A stretch of 40,233 nt of DNA from Candidatus Woesearchaeota archaeon (GTDB lineage Archaea > Nanobdellota > Nanobdellia > Woesearchaeales > WJIZ01). Both the position numbers and the translations under genes were made by a program. Positions within the stretch are counted from its first letter, which is position 1; each line of letters opens with the position of its first letter. Below are positions 1 to 9,221 of this stretch, piece after piece. The stretch covers positions 1 to 40,233 of the forward strand of contig JAGVYS010000049.1 of assembly GCA_018303125.1 (NCBI GenBank), written 5' to 3'. The notes beneath the pieces were generated by a model that was not told the DNA's origin, ran no database searches, and was given only the letters and a program-made list of their open reading frames with translations.

Positions 1-1329
1 GGTCAAGCCGCCCTCATCAGTTATTACAGCAGCTGCCTTTTTCATCGCAGGCACAAATTCTGGCTGCGTCATGCATGCCACCAATATATCCCCTTCCTTG
101 ACCTTTGCTATTTCTTTTTCCCCTCTGCACACTTTCACTATGCCTGTTGCTGTCCCGCCTGAAGCACAATTTCCCTTTATTATGCTTGAATCTGTATTTT
201 CATCCCTAGACACAAGCTTGGATATTATTTCAGTTGCCTTGTCACCTGTATAAACCATCCTTTTTCCTGGCAGTGTTATGAAAACACTCTTTTTCATCCT
301 GTCTTCAAGCTCATTTTTTCCCAGCTTCATTGCAGGAAAATCATTTTTCCATGTATACCTCATAAGCTCAATGGGTATGTTTTTTCTTCTGCCTATCTCC
401 ACAAGCATGATATCTATGTAATGTATGGCAATGGTAAGCATCTCTTTCCTATGGTCATGGAGCCTGAATATTGTATCATTAATGTGCACAAGCTCGCTCA
501 GTTCACTGTTGTTTATTTTCTTCAGTATCTCCTCTTTCTTTCCACACACAAAAGATATTTCATTGAATTCTTTGAGTTTTCTGTCTATATCCGTCACCTT
601 TTGAAGAATGAAGTTTATCTCATCTGCAAAATCTGCTGCGCTTAGCACTTTTGGGGATGAATAGCCATTCCTTTTCCAAAAATACTTTTCCTGATGGGCA
701 TCAATCATCTCTTTTATTACAGGATTATTTTTCAAAAAGCTGCGGTTAACTATCCTTTGTCCTTTTTCAATTACTTGCTTTGCTATCTTCATTAGTTCTG
801 CATGCTCAATTGATAGGAAGGAAGGATAAATAGGAGATACCAATAGGCTCCTCTTATTCTTATCTTTCACGTTTGAGTTAACCAATGAGAGTATTTTTTC
901 CTCTGTTGTAAGTGTAAATCCCTCTATAACATGCGAAACGCTGAGTATTGCGCTTTGATTGCTGCACAGCTCAATGTACTTTGCATTAAGTTCACCATTA
1001 GTCATCTTCTTTAAGCCGACAATGCCCTCAAAAAATTTGAGCACTTTAGAGCATATCTCTTCATCCTTTTCAATAAGGGAGCGGAGGTAATTGCTGTCTT
1101 TTCTCGTTTTCTTTAGGATATTGCCTAATATGCTATGCAGGTCATCCCATGCATAAAGAAAGTAGCATTTGTCATCCTCAAAGAACTCTATGTTGGCGCT
1201 GTACCCATAACCAAGAGTATCAGGCATGTCATGCACCATTGATACTGCTGCGCCATCAACCAAAGCAGGAGTAGCATTGAATCCCTGAAAGTACCATTTT
1301 TTCCCCAATAATTTTTGTATTTCTTTCAT
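1..1329 (-). CDS. PEP-utiliser phosphohistidine-domain protein, copy 1 (3' end beyond the window)
   Basis: The reading frame starts at the ATG at 1329, overlaps the previous gene's stop as ATGA, and stays open to the left edge, so the C-terminus is missing. The N-terminal ~350 residues are mostly helical and charged, beginning MKEIQKLLGKKWYFQG. The last visible part (TQPEFVPAMKKAAAVITDEG) is the start of the swivelling domain of PEP synthase/PPDK-type enzymes; the phosphorylatable His would lie just past the edge. In that family this His carries phosphate between an ATP-grasp domain and a PEP/pyruvate or acceptor domain. No ATP-grasp domain is visible here. It is the last visible gene of a tandem run of three related genes. 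The family domain is clear; the substrate is unknown. Confidence 0.8.
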   Translation of the reverse strand, partial: MKEIQKLLGKKWYFQGFNATPALVDGAAVSMVHDMPDTLGYGYSANIEFFEDDKCYFLYAWDDLHSILGNILKKTRKDSNYLRSLIEKDEEICSKVLKFFEGIVGLKKMTNGELNAKYIELCSNQSAILSVSHVIEGFTLTTEEKILSLVNSNVKDKNKRSLLVSPIYPSFLSIEHAELMKIAKQVIEKGQRIVNRSFLKNNPVIKEMIDAHQEKYFWKRNGYSSPKVLSAADFADEINFILQKVTDIDRKLKEFNEISFVCGKKEEILKKINNSELSELVHINDTIFRLHDHRKEMLTIAIHYIDIMLVEIGRRKNIPIELMRYTWKNDFPAMKLGKNELEDRMKKSVFITLPGKRMVYTGDKATEIISKLVSRDENTDSSIIKGNCASGGTATGIVKVCRGEKEIAKVKEGDILVACMTQPEFVPAMKKAAAVITDEGGLT

Positions 1330-2672
1330 TTTAGTATCCTTATCATGCCTTTCTCAGCATCTACTTCTATAAAATCCCCATCCTTCAGTGTTTTTGTTGC
1401 TATCTTGCATCCAACAATGCATGGTATACACAATTCTCTGGATATTATTGCAGCATGTGATGTTATCCCTCCCAGGTCAGTAATTATAGCTGCAGCCTTT
1501 TCCATGAACGGCACGAAATCAGGGACAGTTTGCTGTGCTATAATGATATCGCCTTTAACAATATTGGCAAGGTCTTCATGTGACAATACGACCTTTGCGG
1601 TACCCTTTGCCATGCCCTTGCAGGCAACTATTCCTGAAATTTCACTTATGCGCGCACTTTGCCTTTCCTTTTTTATCATTTTCTCATATTCTTCCCCTGT
1701 TGCCAAAGTTTCATTTGCGCCGATGACTGTGAAGGCATATCCTTTTTTCCTTGATTCAATGGTTGCCTTATTTACCATGGTGCCATTGAAAAGAGATTCT
1801 ATCTCAGCCGGCAGGTAGAATATTATGTCATTGTAGGATATTTTATGCATCCTTGCGAGCCCTGTAAAGAAGCTCCTTGCATGAAAGCACCCTTCAGAGT
1901 ATCTTGCAAAGCGGTAATCCCTCGTAAATATTATATCCTGCGATATTCCTGCCAGCACATTCAGGGAAGGAACAATATTTAATGTCTCGTTAAGCTCGGC
2001 TTTACGCCTTTGTTTTGACATTTCTATCTTTTCAAGCTCTTTTTCAGGCTCCATCGTTTCTTTCAGCCTCTGTTCAATATCCAATATTGTCATTGGCTCA
2101 CCCAGCAATAGGTGCTGCTTTATCCACGCCCAGTTTGATAGGTGCTTAGATATTTCCTTAGGTGATAATCCATTCTTTCTTGCTGAAATTGCCAGCCTGC
2201 AGAAATCCTTTCTTTCTCTTATGCCGAATGTGTCCTCAGCAAGGCTAATGAGCGAATTAAAGCATCTCTCATGCTTATCAGTTCCAATGCTCTTCCTAAG
2301 TGCAGATGCTATTTGCCCTTCAATGACCGATTCAAAGAACAGGGGCAATGTGGCAAGCCCCAGCGTGTCCTTGTATGCCTTGCAGAATTTGGTGAACTGC
2401 TCCAATGTTGGCTCTTTAAGCCCTTTGCAAACATCAACGAACCTATCTGATGTTTCCCTCAGCAACCTCATGCTCCTGGAAACATTTTGCAGAGTGCATT
2501 TATCCTTAAGATGCTCCACCTCACTTTCGCCGAAATAAATCATGCCATCAACATACTTGTAAGGCACTCCAAGCCAGCCAAAATGCCTCGGTATTGAATC
2601 CCTGTTCCCTGTTCCCTCAATATAGGTAGTAATTATGTCCTGGTCAACCTTGTATAGCTGCAGCCATTTCAT
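1326..2672 (-). CDS. PEP-utiliser phosphohistidine-domain protein, copy 2
   Basis: This 448-residue protein ends in a complete swivelling phosphohistidine domain (about residues 345-448) with the signature GGITSHAAIISREL; the expected phosphorylated His is residue 406. The upstream ~340 residues are helical and resemble the middle region that precedes the His domain in PEP synthase-like and rifampicin-phosphotransferase-like enzymes, but an N-terminal ATP-grasp (PPDK_N) domain is absent. It therefore cannot by itself carry out the ATP half reaction known for that family. It overlaps the genes on both sides by ATGA, so the three copies are probably translated together. The substrate and any partner kinase are unknown. 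Confidence 0.82.
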   Translation of the reverse strand: MKWLQLYKVDQDIITTYIEGTGNRDSIPRHFGWLGVPYKYVDGMIYFGESEVEHLKDKCTLQNVSRSMRLLRETSDRFVDVCKGLKEPTLEQFTKFCKAYKDTLGLATLPLFFESVIEGQIASALRKSIGTDKHERCFNSLISLAEDTFGIRERKDFCRLAISARKNGLSPKEISKHLSNWAWIKQHLLLGEPMTILDIEQRLKETMEPEKELEKIEMSKQRRKAELNETLNIVPSLNVLAGISQDIIFTRDYRFARYSEGCFHARSFFTGLARMHKISYNDIIFYLPAEIESLFNGTMVNKATIESRKKGYAFTVIGANETLATGEEYEKMIKKERQSARISEISGIVACKGMAKGTAKVVLSHEDLANIVKGDIIIAQQTVPDFVPFMEKAAAIITDLGGITSHAAIISRELCIPCIVGCKIATKTLKDGDFIEVDAEKGMIRILK

Positions 2673-4157
2673 TTGAGTACCTTAACTACGTTCTGGTATG
2701 CATCTACCTCTATCTTCATTCCATCCTTCAGCATTTTTGTTGCAATGCCTGTACCGACTATGCACGGAATATTCATTTCCCTTGATATAACCGCAGCATG
2801 TGATGTTATGCCTCCTTCATCTGTCACAATTGCAGATATCTTTTTCATTGAAGGCATAAAATCCGGAGTTGTCATGCCCGTTACAAGTATATCTCCTTTC
2901 ATTATCTTCGCCTCTGCTTCTTTGTATGAATGTGCTACTCTTGCTGTTCCAGTTGCCATGCCAGGTGAGGCAGCAATGCCTGAAAAGCTGGATATTTCCT
3001 CTGAAGAAATACCGAACTCCTTTTCTGCAACCATTATAGCTTCCCTGCCGTAATAGAATTCCGGAGCATCTTTTGCAATTATCGTAAGCGCATTTCTCCT
3101 CAACTTCATATCCATTTCATCTATTTTTCCCACATTCTTGAAAAGTTGGCTTATCTCATGAGGCCAGTACCATTCAGGATTTCTTATTTTGAACCTTTTT
3201 GATATCTCTTTCAGCATTATTTCTGAGGCATAGACAGATTTCATTTGGAATTCCTTCCTCAGATCATGGAGCGAGGCGTAATCTTCGAATATCTGGTGCA
3301 GGAACATGAAATCTTTGTCAAATCCTAGCTTTTCAAAAAGCTTTGAATATCTGGTGCAGGAACATGAAATCTTTGTCAAATCCTAGCTTTTCAAAAAGCT
3401 TTTTTTTGGCATCTTCTGTCTCCCTATGCAATTTTTTCTTTTTATTAAGCTTGCTTTCTGCCTCGTTTTTCTTCAATGTGGCAGCATCCAGAAAATATTG
3501 CACCTCCTTTATCTTTCCAAAATTCCACCCAAGCGAAGTCCACCAGAACTCTCTACTCAGTTCATGGATGCAATCCATAAACTCCTTCTTGCTTGCCTTT
3601 TTGCTTGCGGTCTCCAAAATAGCAATTTCCTCTCTTGCCGTATAGCTAAGTGTGCTTGGCGTAGTAATCAGAGCATATGCTTTTGATAGCTCCCTCTCAT
3701 CAGTTATAATCTCCCTTATTTTTGCCATCATTCTTTCTTCCAGGATTAAATCAATTACATCTATATCCATGGTAAGGGCATGGAACCTCATGTTACTCAA
3801 AACGAATTCTTCATATCTCTTTAGAAGCATGTCTTTATCCAAAACAGATATATCTGAATTTATTATGCTCCCTGAAGCAATAGAAGATTCTGTTATTACA
3901 CTAGCATATTTTGATAAATATCCGCTATACTTTTCTTTATCTGAGAATTTATTGAGAAGATGCCTTCCTATCTCTGATACATCCCTCTTTTTCCAGCCCC
4001 ATCTTGTTCTTTTGTCATAATGCGAATGGATTACCTCTCTGAATGGTGAGCCTATGAGCTCGCCGGAATATTTTAACATCCCGAAAACTATAAGCCCGAC
4101 AGTAAATGGAGGTATCTCTCCCCTGGCGTATTCAATCCATTTCATATCTCTCAGCAA
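2669..4157 (-). pseudogene. PEP-utiliser phosphohistidine-domain protein, copy 3, frame disrupted by a 58-bp tandem duplication
   Basis: Two overlapping frames (4157 to 3333 and 3379 to 2669) together make one protein of the same family as its two downstream neighbours. The first half ends ...GFDKDFMFLHQIFKAF, and the second half restarts inside the same peptide and continues through GGITSHAAVISREM to a normal C-terminus. The break coincides with a perfect tandem copy of 58 bp (3287-3344 and 3345-3402); 58 is not a multiple of three. Removing one copy restores a frame of 476 residues, matching the 477-residue paralogue at 26307. The true start is probably the ATG at 4145 (MKWIEYARGE, compare MKWLQLYKV in copy 2) rather than the TTG at 4157. 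It could be a genuine mutation, a reversible switch or an assembly error. Confidence 0.8.
3287..3402. repeat. Perfect 58-bp direct tandem duplication
   Basis: Bases 3287-3344 are repeated without a mismatch at 3345-3402. The unit begins GAATATCTGGTGCAGG and ends AAAAAGCTTT. It lies inside the copy 3 phosphohistidine-domain gene and shifts its frame by one base. Each unit contains a short self-complementary stretch near its end (AAAAAGCTTTT), which may favour slippage. Confidence 0.95.
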
Positions 4158-4193
4158 ATCCCCTTGTCTTTTGATAGAAATTTTCCCTAGTAA

Positions 4194-4778
4194 CTATTTT
4201 CCCAGGCCCTTGTTGAATTCCTTCAGGTAATTCATTTGCTTAAGGCTCTTTTTTAGAGTGCAAGGTATCCCAACGTAAAAGCCATCAGGCTCCAGGTCCT
4301 TGTTTACATATGTATACACACCCGCAATTGCCCTGTCACCTATTATTGTAGGAGGCTCATTGCACACAAAGCTTCCTATCATTACCTGCTTGCCTATCTT
4401 TACCCTGCCAATCCTTATTTCATCTATCAGCAGGGAATGGCATACAATCCATGCATCTGCACCTATAAGAGTTCCATCATCTATTTCTATCAGCTCCGGG
4501 AACAGCCAGTCAAGGACAACATCAGGGCTTATTGTGACATCCTTCCCTATCTTCACCCCAATCATCCTGTAAAGATTGTTTTTGATTCCACAGGGCGGCA
4601 ATTTCCTGCACACTTCAACAATGAATGATGTCCATAGCATCCTGATTGGATTCCTGTACCTCCACCACTGGTACGCAGAATTCATTCTCAGGCCTTTGTA
4701 TTTTATTCTTATCTCTCTCTTGGATTTGTCCCTGAGAAATTCTCTTATCCCCTCCCTGATGTAATCTCCCATTTTCAT
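4194..4778 (-). CDS. Hexapeptide-repeat acyltransferase
   Basis: This 194-residue protein has a left-handed beta-helix of hexapeptide repeats at about residues 75-165 (for example IGKDVTISPDVVL, IGADAWIVCHS, IGKQVMIGSFVCN, IIGDRAIAGVYTYVNKDL), ending in the short GIPCTLKK motif that closes such domains in sugar O-acetyltransferases (WbbJ/LbH type). The expected role is acetyl transfer to a sugar or similar acceptor; the acceptor is not predictable. It has no obvious membrane segment. A TATA-like TTTATATTA lies at about 4797-4806, some 20-28 bases before the ATG, so it probably heads an operon with the phosphohistidine-domain genes that follow after 36-48 bases. Confidence 0.8.
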   Translation of the reverse strand: MKMGDYIREGIREFLRDKSKREIRIKYKGLRMNSAYQWWRYRNPIRMLWTSFIVEVCRKLPPCGIKNNLYRMIGVKIGKDVTISPDVVLDWLFPELIEIDDGTLIGADAWIVCHSLLIDEIRIGRVKIGKQVMIGSFVCNEPPTIIGDRAIAGVYTYVNKDLEPDGFYVGIPCTLKKSLKQMNYLKEFNKGLGK

Positions 4779-4811
4779 GCTAAAATACGGCAGAATAATA
4801 TAAACTTTGCC

Positions 4812-5717
4812 TCAGTTTAAGTGGAAATCATTATAGAAGGCTTCTCTTTGGGTAGCTGTTATTAATGGCCCTCCCCTGAATGTTGCCCTGTCAGGATACA
4901 TGCTTACAATTTTTGCAATACCTTTCATGGCCTCAGGCTCAGTAAATACTGATGTATGGTCTCCTGAATATGTAAGATGGGGAACATATTTCCACCCTGA
5001 ATATTTGGCCTCAAGCGGCGCAATAATGTCCACATCACCTATAATATTGACGACCTTTGGATGTGTAAATGCATCAACACCTTTCTTGTCCGGCCTGAAA
5101 AGTTGTGGAGTGCTTGCTATGGTATACGCCCTGTTTATCTTGTCAAGACCGTATATGCGTGCATAATCGCTTATACCCCTCCCCCCATCACTGAATCCAA
5201 CCAATTCTGCCCTTCCATGAAGCCTCAGTGCTTTTTCAACATACTCTTCTATTCTTGCAGGATTAATAGTATCTAGGTAAACCATCTTGCCTAAGTATTT
5301 CTCCAGCCCGGCTATGTTTCTCGGTATGCCCCACATCCCGGCAATGAATATCCTATAACTTTTCATTACATCTCGGTCAGGATTCCTTCCTGGGTCATTT
5401 GTATCAGTCAGCGCAAAGAACAGGTGCCATGCCGATCTTATGAGCCTGCTTAGATTAGCTTTTCCATCATGAGAATATTTCCTCATATGGTTTTTCCATG
5501 TTCCGTAGCTCCAGTCATGCTTGTACTCTCCTTCTCTGTAGGCCTTTGCCAGCATAGCATTGGCTTCAGTTTCAGGAATGCCGTACTCAAGAATGAGTTT
5601 CTTCATCTCGCCCTTTTTCATTTTGGCGCCACCCAGCCTAGCCTCTAAGTTGCCTTTACTTGCAGCCTTAGGGCTATTGTTAGCCGTTGCTTTTCCGGGA
5701 GAGTTGCCTTTAGCCAT
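4812..5717 (-). CDS. Alpha/beta-hydrolase-fold protein
   Basis: This 301-residue protein contains the nucleophile elbow GFSDGG (Ser176), a plausible acid in IIGDVDIIAP (Asp228 or Asp230) and a catalytic His in SGDHTSV (His254), in the order of an alpha/beta hydrolase triad. The first ~65 residues are a Ser/Asn/Lys/Ala-rich segment followed by a short helical region and are not part of the fold. No signal peptide or membrane segment is seen, so it is probably cytoplasmic. TATA-like sequence at about 5742-5753 lies roughly 30 bases before the ATG, suggesting a leaderless transcript. The substrate (ester, amide or other) cannot be told from the sequence. Confidence 0.65.
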   Translation of the reverse strand: MAKGNSPGKATANNSPKAASKGNLEARLGGAKMKKGEMKKLILEYGIPETEANAMLAKAYREGEYKHDWSYGTWKNHMRKYSHDGKANLSRLIRSAWHLFFALTDTNDPGRNPDRDVMKSYRIFIAGMWGIPRNIAGLEKYLGKMVYLDTINPARIEEYVEKALRLHGRAELVGFSDGGRGISDYARIYGLDKINRAYTIASTPQLFRPDKKGVDAFTHPKVVNIIGDVDIIAPLEAKYSGWKYVPHLTYSGDHTSVFTEPEAMKGIAKIVSMYPDRATFRGGPLITATQREAFYNDFHLN

Positions 5718-5830
5718 TTTTACTACTATATAGTAAGTATATTATTATATAAATCTTTCGTAAATGAAGATTTATTTTCAATATAGAAATAAATAAACAT
5801 AGATGAAAAAGCTAAAAGCAAATTAAAAGT

Positions 5831-6343
5831 CTAACTCACCATTAACATAGGCTTATCTTTTATGGCAACCTGGTACTCTTTCAAATCTTCCCGTTGCCTA
5901 GATTTGCCGAAAAATCCAATCTCTTCAAAATGAGATACCGAGCCAAATGGCAAATCAACTATAACTGGGGAATATCCTCCCATAATAAATCCGTACACGC
6001 GCCCGGTTAATGGGTAAATTGTAAATTTTTCTGATGGCTTGTCATAATTAACATTTTTGCTTCTGGCCCTTATCGAGTATTCAGAGCACTCATTAAGAGA
6101 ATCACTGTCACAATTCTTGTATTCTACAAATAAAAAATCCTGTTTTTCAGGATTGAATTGCTTTCCATTCACAGTAACTGTGAAATCAAGTGTAATCTTT
6201 AGTGGGTAGTTTGGCGGCTCCTGTATTTTTTCACTTTGGCCAATTGGGCAACCCATCCACCACCCGCAGGCATCAACTGTTTTTACAGCAAAAACTCCCA
6301 AAAATAATACAGAAATTATAATCAAGATTCCAATTTGTTTCAT
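5831..6343 (-). CDS. Putative exported protein of unknown function
   Basis: This 170-residue protein starts with a clear signal peptide (Lys near the start, hydrophobic run IGILIIISVLFLGVFAV, then VDAC). The mature part opens with CGWWMGCPIG and is mostly beta-rich and polar. I recognise no family. The ATG is preceded by a strong AGGGGG ribosome binding site around 6350, and a TATA-like ATTTATATCT lies near 6391-6400. The Cys after VDA could be a disulphide partner or, less likely given Asp at -2, a lipid-anchored residue. Confidence 0.6.
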   Translation of the reverse strand: MKQIGILIIISVLFLGVFAVKTVDACGWWMGCPIGQSEKIQEPPNYPLKITLDFTVTVNGKQFNPEKQDFLFVEYKNCDSDSLNECSEYSIRARSKNVNYDKPSEKFTIYPLTGRVYGFIMGGYSPVIVDLPFGSVSHFEEIGFFGKSRQREDLKEYQVAIKDKPMLMVS

Positions 6344-6464
6344 TTTTAAGCCCCCTAATCACTTAATCTGGCATGGGAATCATTATCAAGATATAAATCT
6401 ATTCACTTGGCAGAGAATTATGTTCTTTTGATGTAAAATACATGTAATTGGAATACGCAGATAT

Positions 6465-6476
6465 ATTTTTATATCC
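6465..6476 (+). promoter_or_regulatory. TATA-box region for the 6535 operon
   Basis: ATTTTTATATCC lies about 60 bases before the start at 6535. A transcript starting about 25 bases further on would carry a short leader with AGGCAGGT just before the ATG. Confidence 0.45.
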
Positions 6477-6534
6477 ATCTTATTTTAGTTAGAATTAATC
6501 TCCAAACCGGAGATTGATGTAAAAGGCAGGTAAA

Positions 6535-7308
6535 ATGTTCCGAAAAGCAAAGGTATTCTTTACAACACTGCGCAAGTCTCTCAACCCTAGGTACTTTACT
6601 GAGCTCTCAGAGAAAAATATCGATTCTGCCCTAATCTACTTTTCTATTCTCATAGCCTTCTCTTTTGCCTTGGCAGGGCTGTTCCTTGTCCCTGAGATGT
6701 TCTTTATCAAGTCAGACATCGATGATGGCCTTATGGGCGTTAAGAAATTCTTTATTGATTCTGATTTTGAGACAGTAAAGCCTGTTTCAATACCCTCTGC
6801 GAGGCCATTTATAACTTTGGATACAACAGGCAACGAAACTTTTGATACTGAAACACTGCTTATAACTAATACTCACATACAGTATAACCTTGGTAGCCGC
6901 AACGGAACCGTAGCATTGAAGGAGTATGACTTTACTAGCGACAGGAAGCTCACTTCCCGCATGGTTCTGGGGGTTATTGTGTTCCTTTTACCAAGTGTTT
7001 TCTGGTTCTATTATATTGCCTATTTCATTAAGTATGTTATTATCATAGCAATAACCTCCCTTGTTGGCTTTGCCTTCGCAAGGTTGATGAGGAATGCTAT
7101 AGAACTGAAAGAATCCATCGTTATTGCCATATACACTGCAACAGCCATGGTTATCCTTGAGATTTCAACTATCGCTTTTTTCCTGAACCATTTCCTCTTG
7201 ATATACTCCCCTTTCCTCGGGATTAACTTTTCACTTGTAGCTCTCACAATCTATCTTGCTCTTTATGTAACTGGAGTAAGGCTTGCCGGTAACAGGTCGC
7301 TAAAGTAA
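6535..7308 (+). CDS. DUF1189-like polytopic membrane protein
   Basis: This 257-residue protein has one membrane segment at about residues 34-54, an extracytoplasmic loop of about 85 residues containing several N-x-S/T sites (NETF, NGTV), and then four more hydrophobic segments between about residues 143 and 250. The N-terminus (FFTTLRKSLNPRYFTEL) resembles the opening of DUF1189 proteins, which share this loop-plus-helices layout. The function of that family is not established. The cytidylate kinase gene begins 22 bases downstream, and the two are probably co-transcribed. Confidence 0.6.
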   Translation: MFRKAKVFFTTLRKSLNPRYFTELSEKNIDSALIYFSILIAFSFALAGLFLVPEMFFIKSDIDDGLMGVKKFFIDSDFETVKPVSIPSARPFITLDTTGNETFDTETLLITNTHIQYNLGSRNGTVALKEYDFTSDRKLTSRMVLGVIVFLLPSVFWFYYIAYFIKYVIIIAITSLVGFAFARLMRNAIELKESIVIAIYTATAMVILEISTIAFFLNHFLLIYSPFLGINFSLVALTIYLALYVTGVRLAGNRSLK

Positions 7309-7330
7309 ATGTCTTTGGAGGAAGTATCTG

Positions 7331-7858
7331 ATGAAAATAACAATATCCGGCCCAATAGGCTCAGGAAAGAGCACTGTATCGAAGATTCTCGCAGCTAAAT
7401 TGGGCTATAAGCATTACTCAATAGGGGGATTTATGCGTGATATAGCAAAGAAGAGGTCCTTAAGCATTCTTGAGCTTTCAAAAAGGGCAGAATCCGACCC
7501 GACAATAGATGATGAGCTGGACCAGAGGCAGAGCCAGATAGGCAAGAGCGAGGATAATTTCGTGATGGATTCCAGGCTCGGGTATCATTTCATACTAGAC
7601 TCTTTCAGCATATTTCTTGATGTTAGCATTAAAGAGGCAGTCAGGAGGATTACGTCGGACAAAAAGCGCGACGAAAAATACAAAAACACTGTTGAGGCAG
7701 TAGTTGCCCTTAAGGAAAGGATGCATTCAGAGAGCCTGCGCTACAATGAGTACTATGGCATAAAATTTCCGGACAAGGCTAAATTCAGGCTTGTGATAGA
7801 CACAACAAAAATGTCTCCCGAAGAGACTGCAGAGAAGATAATTGATTCTTTGAATTAG
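7331..7858 (+). CDS. cmk: Cytidylate kinase, archaeal type
   Basis: This 175-residue protein phosphorylates CMP/dCMP with ATP in pyrimidine nucleotide salvage and synthesis. It has a P-loop GPIGSGKST at residues 7-15, the YSIGGFMRDIAK segment typical of archaeal CMP kinases, a VMDSRLGYHF Walker B-like strand and an Arg-rich LID region (IKEAVRRITSDKKRDE). The short length without an insertion domain fits the archaeal family. A GGAGGAAG ribosome binding site lies in the 22-base gap after the membrane-protein gene. Confidence 0.92.
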   Translation: MKITISGPIGSGKSTVSKILAAKLGYKHYSIGGFMRDIAKKRSLSILELSKRAESDPTIDDELDQRQSQIGKSEDNFVMDSRLGYHFILDSFSIFLDVSIKEAVRRITSDKKRDEKYKNTVEAVVALKERMHSESLRYNEYYGIKFPDKAKFRLVIDTTKMSPEETAEKIIDSLN

Positions 7859-7907
7859 CGTCAACTGTTAGATAATATGACTATTTTGAAGTAGTTAACA
7901 AAGGAAA

Positions 7908-7919
7908 AATATTTATACC
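7908..7919 (+). promoter_or_regulatory. TATA box for the FAH-fold gene
   Basis: ATATTTATACC lies about 25-30 bases before the ATG at 7942, the spacing expected if transcription starts at or next to the start codon. No ribosome binding site is seen, which agrees with a leaderless message. Confidence 0.6.
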
Positions 7920-7941
7920 TGCCACCATAATTTGCTAAAAA

Positions 7942-9183
7942 ATGAGCATTAAGACAATGAAAGTCAGATACGGCGAGAATGGAAGGGATCAGAGAGATGC
8001 GATTGTTGCAGGGCAGTTCTGGGACGCTGAAAGAAGGGACATAAGGCTTTTCGTGGAGAGAGACGGAAAGGCATTAGATGTTTCTGATGCTATATGCGAA
8101 GTAATGGGAAAATATACTCCTCAGCGTGATATACTTATAGGAGCAAATAAGGGGGCATTTAACCCTAACTTGGAAAGAATGCTATTATTTTCTGACAGGA
8201 TGGCAGAAGCAGCAGATTTAGCATATTATAAGAATACCAGCTTATATGAGGTATTAGTCAGGGCAGCGGAAAAAGTAAAAGATGGAATTGATGTTAAAAC
8301 TCTTGAAACGGTTCCAGATAGACGTACTAAGCATCTTGTTACTCCTGTTATTACAGGCAAGGAAGTCGGTTTTGGTGTTACATACCATGCAAGCCAGACA
8401 GGAAGGTCGGAACAAGCTGATATTATTGCGGCTATTAAGGGAGTAGGAGATCCAGGCAAGGATATCTATCTGAAAGCAAAAACAGCTGCGGCAGAAGGAA
8501 AAAGGGTAGAAGTCTTTGATAAAGCAAAAGAAAGGCACCATTATGTCGCTCCTAATGGTTTTGCCGGCCTGAGGAATGATATTCTTTTGGATGGAAAGCG
8601 AATTTATTCAGCCATTGAGCCTGAGCTTGGTGGTTTGATGAACATGAAGGCAAGAGTAGTTGTCGCATACGCTGTTTCAAATGATGTCTCTGCTAACCTA
8701 TTGGAAGGTGAGGATGCCCTTTGGTTGCCACAGGCAAAGGTATCCATAGGGTGCTTTGCTTATGGCCCTAAGCTGATTGTCCTAGCAGAGCCAACAAACG
8801 AAATACCTTTTTTTGACATAGAAGCAAGAATAATTAGAGACAAGCAAACTTGCGAAAGATTCGATGGCAACGGAAGAAAAGTTAGAGAACCTTATAGGTT
8901 TAACGCCCAGCAAATCGTGACCGGGACATACGATTTGATGTTCAGGACAATGAATAGCAACGATATACATAGAACCCATGTCTTTGGCACATTTGGCGCA
9001 GGCGCAGTCCCTTCAAATCATTCAGACAAAACATATCTGCCTGGCGATGAATGGGAAATTGTTCTTATGAATGATCCTTCATTTGCACTAAGGGGCGGGG
9101 TAAAAATGATCCCACTTCAAGGTCCGGATAGGCATATAAACCTAAATTACGAGTTCATTATGATACATAAACCTAAAGAATGA
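7942..9183 (+). CDS. Fumarylacetoacetate hydrolase (FAH) superfamily protein
   Basis: This 413-residue protein matches the FAH fold in its second half. IEPEL (Glu226, Glu228) and SNDVS (Asp248) are the expected divalent-metal ligands. They are followed by a region ending in HVFGTFGAGAVPSNH and a LPGDEWEIVL segment like the closing motifs of the fold. The stretch GFGVTYHASQTGRSEQ near residue 143 resembles the N-terminal part of the archaeal FAH-family 2-keto-3-deoxy sugar acid dehydratases, so such a dehydratase or a related 2-oxo-acid lyase or hydrolase is plausible. No sugar-acid pathway genes adjoin it; it stands alone between cmk and an FKBP gene. The fold is fairly sure, the substrate is not. 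Confidence 0.6.
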   Translation: MSIKTMKVRYGENGRDQRDAIVAGQFWDAERRDIRLFVERDGKALDVSDAICEVMGKYTPQRDILIGANKGAFNPNLERMLLFSDRMAEAADLAYYKNTSLYEVLVRAAEKVKDGIDVKTLETVPDRRTKHLVTPVITGKEVGFGVTYHASQTGRSEQADIIAAIKGVGDPGKDIYLKAKTAAAEGKRVEVFDKAKERHHYVAPNGFAGLRNDILLDGKRIYSAIEPELGGLMNMKARVVVAYAVSNDVSANLLEGEDALWLPQAKVSIGCFAYGPKLIVLAEPTNEIPFFDIEARIIRDKQTCERFDGNGRKVREPYRFNAQQIVTGTYDLMFRTMNSNDIHRTHVFGTFGAGAVPSNHSDKTYLPGDEWEIVLMNDPSFALRGGVKMIPLQGPDRHINLNYEFIMIHKPKE

Positions 9184-9221
9184 ATCCTTTATGATTAATC
9201 ACCTATTTTAAAAAAGCAATC

